A DNA stretch of 55,765 nt, taken from contig VHDF01000025.1 of the NCBI GenBank assembly GCA_016871495.1, positions 1 through 55,765 of the forward strand, read 5' to 3'. This document shows positions 49,714 through 55,765 of the stretch, piece after piece (within the stretch, counting starts at the first letter, position 1; every line of letters starts with the position of its first letter). Below the pieces are notes generated by a model that worked only from the letters and a program-made list of their open reading frames with translations, searched no databases and was not told the origin of the DNA. The translations under genes and the position numbers were made by a program. Source of the stretch: Verrucomicrobiota bacterium. Its GTDB lineage: Bacteria; Verrucomicrobiota; Verrucomicrobiia; Limisphaerales; VHDF01.

Positions 49714-52700
49714 TCAGGCTCGGGCCCGGGCAGGAACCTTGTGGCCGCGCGTGGTTTGGCGGCGGCGATGGGCGGCGAAATACTTCTTGAGATAACGTCC
49801 GGTGTGGGAGGTCTTGATCTCAGCAACCTGCTCGGGCGTGCCTGCCGCCACTACGCGGCCGCCACCGCTGCCGCCTTCAGGGCCGAGGTCGATGATCCAG
49901 TCGGATTCGGCAATGAGATCCAAGTTGTGCTCGATGACGATGACGGTGTGGCCGCCGTCCACCAGTCGTTGAAGCACTTCGACGAGTTTTCGCACATCAA
50001 GCATGTGCAAGCCGATGGTGGGCTCTTCGAGCACGAAGAGATGGCCCTGCCCCGCGCTTTCAACCGCACCCCCGGTTTTCAATCCTCCGAGCAAGTGCGT
50101 CACCAATTTCAGGCGTTGCGCCTCGCCGCCGCTGAGGGTTGGGCTCGTCTGGCCCAATTTCAAATAGCCGAGTCCTGTATCCACGAGCGCTTGCAAAGGC
50201 CGCCGGATGCGCGGGTGAGCCTCGAAGAAATCCACGGCCTCGCGCGCCGTCAGCTCGAGAACTTGATCGATCGATTTGCCCTGCCACCGGACCTCGATCG
50301 TCTCGGGAGTGAAGCGGCGTCCATGGCAAGCTTCGCACCGCGCGTAAGCGGGAGGCAGGAAATTCATCTCCAGCTTGATCTGGCCCGAACCCTCGCACAC
50401 GGCGCAACGTCCGGAGGCACTGTTGAAGGAAAACCGCCCGGGACCGTATCCGCGCATCTTGGCTTCCGGCGCCAGCGCGAACAACTTCCGGATGTCATCG
50501 AAAAATCCGACATACGTCGCCGGGATGGATCGAGGTGTGCGCCCAATGGGGGATTGATCGACTTCATAGGCCGACCGCAGCCCCTCCCAGCCTGAAAGCA
50601 GGGATATCGGACGACGCTTGGCGGATCGGGACAGCGCAACGCGAACGGCGGGGAGCAAGCACTCCTTTACCAACGTGCTCTTGCCCGATCCGCTGACGCC
50701 CGTGACAGTCGTCCAGCGCCCCAAAGGAAACGCGACGTCGAGATCGCGCAAATTGTTTTGGCTCGCACCTCTCAACCGCAGCCAGGGATGACCCGGTTCC
50801 GGAGCGTCCGGAGCCGGGAAGCGGGGACCGGGCGCTTCGCGCAAGACCATGGCGGATGAGGACTCATGGACCCTCCGCGCCAGGGCTGAGATTCGGGCTT
50901 CAGGAAAAACCTGCCGTCGTGATCCGCGCGCCGGGATGACTCGTTTTTCGCGCAGGCATTGGCCCGTGATCGAGTGTTCGCTGTTTTCGAGATCGGCCAG
51001 CGTGCCTTGGGCGACGATGCGCCCGCCCTGCTCGCCTGCTCCCGGACCGAGATCGAGAACATGATCGGCATGCCGCATCGTTTCTTCGTCATGTTCGACC
51101 ACGAGCAGGGAATTTCCGCGCGCCCGGAGCCTGGCCAGCGCGGCGAGCAATTGCTCGTTGTCCCGTGAATGGAGACCGATCGTGGGCTCATCCAGCACAT
51201 AAAGCACGCCGCTAAGGTTGGAGCCCAATTGGGCCGCGAGCCGGACACGCTGGGATTCTCCACCGCTCAAAGACCCCGCCGCGCGTCCAAGCTGAAGATA
51301 GCCCAGCCCCACTTCGGTCATGAAACGGAGGCGCTCGCGAATCTCGGGCACAATATCGCGCGCCACCTGGCCGGCCCTACCTTGAAAACGAATCTTCTGA
51401 AAAAGATCGAGGGCGCCTTCGACCGTGAAGGAGGCCAGATCGGAGGGGGACAGACTGCGCCCTTTGACGCCCCCCCCTTTCGTTTGATAGGGCAGGCGAA
51501 CCGCGCGAGCAACCTCGTTGAGCCGGGCCCCGGAACAGTCCGGACACGGCTCCCGTTTCCCCTCCTGCCAGAGAAACCAGGATTCCTCGATGGCATCGGC
51601 CCGAGCGCCCCGGTCGGTTTCCGGAAGATAAAAAAGCTCGCCAAAACCACGACAGCGCGGACACCAGCCCTGAGGCGAGTGGTAACTGAAATGCTTCGGG
51701 TCAAGCGTTTCAAAGGATCGCCCGCACGTGCCGCAAGCCCTCTCAACGGAATGAATGCTCGCGCGGCCCTTGCGATCCAAAGCCAGCATCGTTCCTCCGC
51801 CCAGTTCCAAGGTTCTTTCAACCAGGCCCCGCAGCCGAATGGCATCCCGCCGTCCCGCTCCGCCGCCGGCGGCGCAGGTTCCGGTCACGACCTCGATCGA
51901 GTGCTCGGTAAAGCGGTCCAAGTGCAGCGCGGCTTGGGTGGAAACGAGGCGTCCGTCCACCCGCAAGTCGGAGTAGCCTCGGGCGGCTGCCCAGGAAGGA
52001 AGATGGCTGTGGAAACCTTTGCGATGCCGCACCAGCGGGGCCAGCAACTTGAGAGGGCCGCGCGCTTTCGAATCCGTGCGGAGCCGGGCCACGATCTCAT
52101 CGCGGGTCTGCGAGCCCACGGAATGCCCGCACTGCGGACAATGTTGCACACCGAGACGAGCCAGCAGCAGCCGCAAAAAATGATAGACCTCGGTAACAGT
52201 CGCCACCGTGCTCTTGGCGCCCCCCCGCGTGTTGCGTTGCTCAATGCTGACCGTGGGCGGCAAACCGAGGACGGCATCCACGTCGGGCCGCTCCATCCGC
52301 TCCACAAACTGGCGGGCGTAAGCGCTCATGCAGTCGAGGAACCGTCGCTGGCCCTCGTTGAAAACGAGGTCGAACGCGAGCGTGCTCTTGCCCGAGCCAC
52401 TCACCCCGGTCAGCACGACAAAGCAATCGCGCGGCAGATCGGCGTCGAGGTTCTTGAGATTGTGCTCGCGCGCCCCGCGAACCATCAGCGCGGCGGGCAT
52501 GGCGGCTGCCAAGTCCGGCACGTCCGCGCGTTCCAATGCGCCCGCAATGGAACGTCGCTCTTCCCGCAGCGCACGTCCGGTGTGGCTCTCCAGGCAAGCC
52601 GCAACCGCTTCCGGAGGCCCCTCCACCACGACCCGGCCGCCGGCGTCCCCGGCTTCAGGACCGAGATCGAGAATCCAGTCCGCCGCCTGCAAAACACCCA

Positions 52701-55584
52701 GATGATGTTCCACCACGACCAAGGAATGTCCCGCGTCCACCAGCCTTTGCAACACCGCCAAAAGCAGACGGACGTCGTCGAAGTGGAGCCCGGTGGTGGG
52801 CTCATCGATGAGAAACAAGAGCGGCGCTTGGCTTGCGGGGCTGGAATGATCCTTCGCATTCTCGTCCCCAAGCTGGAGCTTCCGCGCCGCCCCCGTCCTT
52901 TCCGCGGCCTCGGCAAGGTGGCCCACGAGTTTGAGCCGCTGACTTTCGCCGCCGGAGAGCGTGTTGAGGGGCTGGCCGAGGCGAAGGTAGCCCAAGCCAA
53001 TGGATTGCAGCAAAAGCAGCCGCCGCGCCGCCGCGGCGGCCGGCCGGCAATGCTCGAAAAGTTCAAGGAACGCAACGGCCTCATCGACGGTGGCTTCGAG
53101 CATTTCGGCCGCGTTCCAGCCCGGGTGGGAACTCGAGGGCCTGACCCGCGCCTTGAGCACATGCGGTCGGAACCGCTTGCCTTCGCACGCAGGGCACCGG
53201 ATGAACAGGTCGCTCAGGAATTGCATCTCAACCTTCTCATAACCCGCACCCCGGCAGCGCTCGCACTGGCCGCGGCTCGAATTGAAACTGAAGGAACCCA
53301 GATCGAGCTCCTCGCGAACCGCGTCATCCGAAAGCGCGAACAATCGGCGAATGTCGTCCCAGGCACCCACATAGCCTGAAGGATTCGAGCGCGGCGTGCG
53401 GGCCAGCGCGGATTGATCCACCCAAACCACCCCCGAAAGGACTTCCCAACCATGGACCTCCCCCAGTCCATCCTCGGCGCTATCCGCGAGATTCTCGGAT
53501 TCCTCCCCGCCTTCGCCACTCCCCGGAGTTTCCGGGGCAACGGACGAAGCGGCGAATTTTTCCTGGAGCAAAGGCAGCAAGACGTCCTGGATCAGCGTGG
53601 TTTTTCCCGAGCCGCTGACACCCGTCACGCAAACCAGCTTGCCCAGGGGAAAGCGAAAACGCTCGTTGCGCAGATTGTGTCGGTGACGCACATGAACCGT
53701 CAGAGCGGCATCTTCCCGAGCGCAAACGCGAGCCCGCCCGCCGCCGATCCGCGCCCGCCCGGAGAGATAAGCGCCGGTGAGCGAGTCAGGATGCCGCATC
53801 AATTCGGCCCAATTTCCCTGAAAAACGATGTGGCCTCCCGCTTCGCCACGACCTGGGCCAAGATCGACGAGATGATCGGCGGCGCGCATCACTTCGGCCT
53901 CGTGCTCGACCACCACCACGGTGTTGCCCGCATCGCGGAGCCTTCGCAGGATGCGCACCAGCCGGGCGGTGTCCCGCGGATGCAGCCCCACACTGGGCTC
54001 GTCCAACACGAAGAGTGAGTTCACGAGATGCGCTCCCAAACACGTCGTGAGATTGACCCGTTCGGTCTCGCCTCCCGAAAGCGTCTTGGTGGGACGGTCC
54101 AACGTGAGATACCCCAGCCCGACTTCCTCAAGGAACGCGAGCCTCGCCTCCACCTCCCGCCACACGGTGCGCAAACTCTCCCCCGCGACCCGCCCCAAAT
54201 GCGATGGCAGCGTGAACTGGCGGACCAGTCCCAGCGCCCGGGACACCGTAAGCCGGTAGTAATCGGCCAGAGTGATTCCGCCTTCGCCTCCCCCGCCCGG
54301 CGTTCCTTCCATCCGGTAGAGCAATGCGTCCGGCTGAAATCGATTTCCTTGACACGCTGGACAAGGATCGTAGGCGCGATAACGGGCGAGGAAAACCCGG
54401 TAATGCATCCGGTAGGATTTGGACTCGAGCCAGCGAAAATATCCCTTCACCCCGTACCAGGCGTGAGGCCATTCATGCTCCGGGTCGGAACCGTAGCCCG
54501 GGTCGCCTTCTACCACCCAACGCTGATTTTCGGCGGAAAGCTCCCGAAACGGCACATCCATCGGGACGCCGCGCCGCTTGCAAAACTTGAGCAAATCGCG
54601 TTGCGACTCGAGTCCGTGCCCTCCGAGCCAGGGTTTCACCACCCCCTGGCGCAGAGTTCGTCCATGGTCCGGCAGGGCGCGGCGATAATCGATCGCGATG
54701 ACCCTGCCAAAGCCCTTGCATTGCGGGCATGCCCCGCGCGGATGATTAAAACTGAAGAGCGATGGGCTCGGCTCGGCGATGGAACGACCGCAACCTGAAC
54801 ATTCGAGCGCGCGGCTGAACTTCCTTTCCTCGTTTGATCCGCTCGGGTCGAGTCGCAACAGACGAAGTTTGCCCCGCCCGAAATGGAAGGCTTGTTCGCA
54901 GGCTTCGACCAGGCGCGCCCGGCTGGATTCGACCAAGCGCAACCGGTCCTGAACCAGCATCAAGGACCCCATCGAAGCGCTGTCCGCCGCGTCCGTGTCC
55001 AGGTCTTCCAGCCTCTGGACGTGCCCGTTGAACCAGAGCCGCTGGTAACCTTGTTTTCGCACCCAGCCGAGGCACTCACGCAACTCGATTCCTCTGGCCA
55101 AAGGCACTTCGAAGAGAATCAACACTTCCGCTCCGGGCCAGAGTGGCGAGATTTCCTGCCAAATCGTGTTGGGGTAGTCCTGGCGAACGGCGCGCCGGCA
55201 GCTCGGGCAAAAGGGAGTGGAGACATGCGGCCAGAGCGCCTTCATGTAATCGCACACTTCGGTCATGGTGCCCACCGTGGAACGCGTGGTGCGGACCGCG
55301 TTGCGCTGTTCGATGGCGATGGCGGGCGGGATGCCCTCGATGGAATCCACGCGCGGCTTGTCCATGCGCTCGAAGAACTGGCGGGCGTAGGGCGAAAACG
55401 TCTCGACGTAGCGTCGTTGGCCCTCGGCGTAAAGAGTGTCAAAAGCGAGGGAACTCTTGCCCGACCCACTCAATCCCGTGAGGACAATCAGTTTGCCGGC
55501 GGGGAGGCGGAGGTCGAACCCTTTGAGATTGTTGTGGCGGACGCCCCGCAGCACGATGTCGTTCGGAGACGCGGGTAATGACAT
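49714..55584 (-). CDS. uvrA: Double-length UvrA (two UvrA copies fused in one chain)
   Basis: UvrA is the damage-recognition ATPase of nucleotide excision repair. At 1956 residues this protein is about twice the usual 940. Residues 1-1010 form one UvrA: Walker A GLSGSGKSSLAFDTLYAEGQ, zinc-finger CxxC pairs, signature LSGGETERVNL, Walker B VLDEPSVGLH, second Walker A GVSGSGKTTLI, LSGGESQRLKL and LIDEPTTGLHF. Residues 1030-1956 repeat the plan: [65 protein letters not shown] and a final VLEEPTIGLHM, where the Walker B Asp is Glu. The frame is uninterrupted, so the fusion appears real. A standard UvrA dimer may thus be covalently linked. Translation starts at ATG 55584. Confidence 0.95.
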   Translation of the reverse strand: MSLPASPNDIVLRGVRHNNLKGFDLRLPAGKLIVLTGLSGSGKSSLAFDTLYAEGQRRYVETFSPYARQFFERMDKPRVDSIEGIPPAIAIEQRNAVRTTRSTVGTMTEVCDYMKALWPHVSTPFCPSCRRAVRQDYPNTIWQEISPLWPGAEVLILFEVPLARGIELRECLGWVRKQGYQRLWFNGHVQRLEDLDTDAADSASMGSLMLVQDRLRLVESSRARLVEACEQAFHFGRGKLRLLRLDPSGSNEERKFSRALECSGCGRSIAEPSPSLFSFNHPRGACPQCKGFGRVIAIDYRRALPDHGRTLRQGVVKPWLGGHGLESQRDLLKFCKRRGVPMDVPFRELSAENQRWVVEGDPGYGSDPEHEWPHAWYGVKGYFRWLESKSYRMHYRVFLARYRAYDPCPACQGNRFQPDALLYRMEGTPGGGGEGGITLADYYRLTVSRALGLVRQFTLPSHLGRVAGESLRTVWREVEARLAFLEEVGLGYLTLDRPTKTLSGGETERVNLTTCLGAHLVNSLFVLDEPSVGLHPRDTARLVRILRRLRDAGNTVVVVEHEAEVMRAADHLVDLGPGRGEAGGHIVFQGNWAELMRHPDSLTGAYLSGRARIGGGRARVCAREDAALTVHVRHRHNLRNERFRFPLGKLVCVTGVSGSGKTTLIQDVLLPLLQEKFAASSVAPETPGSGEGGEESENLADSAEDGLGEVHGWEVLSGVVWVDQSALARTPRSNPSGYVGAWDDIRRLFALSDDAVREELDLGSFSFNSSRGQCERCRGAGYEKVEMQFLSDLFIRCPACEGKRFRPHVLKARVRPSSSHPGWNAAEMLEATVDEAVAFLELFEHCRPAAAAARRLLLLQSIGLGYLRLGQPLNTLSGGESQRLKLVGHLAEAAERTGAARKLQLGDENAKDHSSPASQAPLLFLIDEPTTGLHFDDVRLLLAVLQRLVDAGHSLVVVEHHLGVLQAADWILDLGPEAGDAGGRVVVEGPPEAVAACLESHTGRALREERRSIAGALERADVPDLAAAMPAALMVRGAREHNLKNLDADLPRDCFVVLTGVSGSGKSTLAFDLVFNEGQRRFLDCMSAYARQFVERMERPDVDAVLGLPPTVSIEQRNTRGGAKSTVATVTEVYHFLRLLLARLGVQHCPQCGHSVGSQTRDEIVARLRTDSKARGPLKLLAPLVRHRKGFHSHLPSWAAARGYSDLRVDGRLVSTQAALHLDRFTEHSIEVVTGTCAAGGGAGRRDAIRLRGLVERTLELGGGTMLALDRKGRASIHSVERACGTCGRSFETLDPKHFSYHSPQGWCPRCRGFGELFYLPETDRGARADAIEESWFLWQEGKREPCPDCSGARLNEVARAVRLPYQTKGGGVKGRSLSPSDLASFTVEGALDLFQKIRFQGRAGQVARDIVPEIRERLRFMTEVGLGYLQLGRAAGSLSGGESQRVRLAAQLGSNLSGVLYVLDEPTIGLHSRDNEQLLAALARLRARGNSLLVVEHDEETMRHADHVLDLGPGAGEQGGRIVAQGTLADLENSEHSITGQCLREKRVIPARGSRRQVFPEARISALARRVHESSSAMVLREAPGPRFPAPDAPEPGHPWLRLRGASQNNLRDLDVAFPLGRWTTVTGVSGSGKSTLVKECLLPAVRVALSRSAKRRPISLLSGWEGLRSAYEVDQSPIGRTPRSIPATYVGFFDDIRKLFALAPEAKMRGYGPGRFSFNSASGRCAVCEGSGQIKLEMNFLPPAYARCEACHGRRFTPETIEVRWQGKSIDQVLELTAREAVDFFEAHPRIRRPLQALVDTGLGYLKLGQTSPTLSGGEAQRLKLVTHLLGGLKTGGAVESAGQGHLFVLEEPTIGLHMLDVRKLVEVLQRLVDGGHTVIVIEHNLDLIAESDWIIDLGPEGGSGGGRVVAAGTPEQVAEIKTSHTGRYLKKYFAAHRRRQTTRGHKVPARARA

Positions 55585-55639
55585 GGCGCGGAATTTAGGC
55601 GCGGTCCGTGGGATGTCAACGCACCCCTCCGGAGATACC

Positions 55640-55686
55640 TAGCCTGCCTATTTCATGCACGGGACGCCCGGTGAGGACACCGGGCC
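55640..55686 (-). repeat. Repeat family B, partial copy 3, near the right edge
   Basis: TAGCCTGCCTATTTCATGCA followed by CGGGACGCCCGGTGAGGACA matches the start of B2 (8031 onward) for about 47 bp, then diverges into CATAAGCATTAACC. It lies 55 bp upstream of the uvrA start codon on the divergent side. An ATG at 55743 begins a frame MPNDALP that runs off the window; the gene cannot be identified from seven codons. Confidence 0.6.
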
Positions 55687-55765
55687 ATAAGCATTAACCT
55701 AATGACTTGTCCTTACCGGACTACGCTGGTAACGTTTGGCGCATGCCTAACGACGCCTTGCCAGA

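Noticed and set aside
51169-53379. Plus-strand open frame of 736 codons
   Set aside because: It is antisense to uvrA, and the encoded sequence is low in recognisable motifs.
34-55765. tRNA or rRNA genes
   Set aside because: GTTCGA-like strings were seen inside coding genes (for example near 6408), but none sat in a cloverleaf context.

Overview
The window looks like a chromosomal segment of a GC-rich Verrucomicrobiota bacterium, probably close to the Limisphaerales/Pedosphaera lineage. That placement is inferred from several features together: a paired DUF1549/DUF1553 planctomycete-type cytochrome and DUF1501 protein, a large PVC-type heme-binding beta-propeller dehydrogenase, DUF1080 and NIPSNAP secreted proteins, prepilin-like proteins starting [14 protein letters not shown], a double-length UvrA, and families of small dispersed palindromic repeats. 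No rRNA, tRNA, CRISPR array, prophage or complete insertion sequence was seen.

Layout. 1-6.6 kb: the 3' end of a YfhO-like membrane protein, a prepilin-like protein, a MoaD/ThiS-like protein paired with a frameshifted BNR-repeat protein, two membrane-protein genes around a winged-helix regulator with matching candidate operators, and ispH. 6.6-14.1 kb: a repeat-rich stretch holding a GNAT acetyltransferase, a small zinc-ribbon protein, proS, sppA, a short-chain dehydrogenase and lhgO. 14.1-18.5 kb: the cytochrome/DUF1549/DUF1553 - DUF1501 operon. 18.5-23.7 kb: mnmE with a small upstream gene, then a secreted lipocalin-like protein, a SIS protein, a MetE-C-like protein and an MBL-fold hydrolase. 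23.8-30.2 kb: a MacA-MacB type exporter with two separate permeases, then convergent to it an orphan MalK-type ATPase and a coiled-coil protein. 30.2-36.9 kb: a degenerate zone with several repeat families, the remains of a Roc/Ras-like GTPase gene, DUF1080, NIPSNAP, prepilin-like and BNR-type genes. 36.9-46.6 kb: a long minus-strand run (beta-propeller/HEAT cytochrome, secreted protein, SLC13 transporter, PIG-L deacetylase, SolA-like oxidase, cytochrome-motif protein, MOSC protein). 46.6-55.8 kb: DUF2851, an EF-hand protein and the tandem UvrA.

Housekeeping functions are isoprenoid synthesis (ispH), prolyl-tRNA charging (proS), tRNA wobble modification (mnmE), membrane protein quality control (sppA) and nucleotide excision repair (uvrA). 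The rest is mostly envelope and secreted-protein biology, export and small-molecule oxidation. I found no clear anti-phage or other named novel system.

The most interesting non-coding signals are two. First, two ACTTT-N7-AAAGT sites sit in front of the two transcription units around the winged-helix regulator. Second, there is a family of about 215-bp repeats with terminal inverted repeats; one copy is flanked by a 10-bp direct repeat and is itself interrupted by a second, unrelated inverted-repeat element. All similarity statements come from reading motifs and comparing segments within the window by eye. No database search was run.
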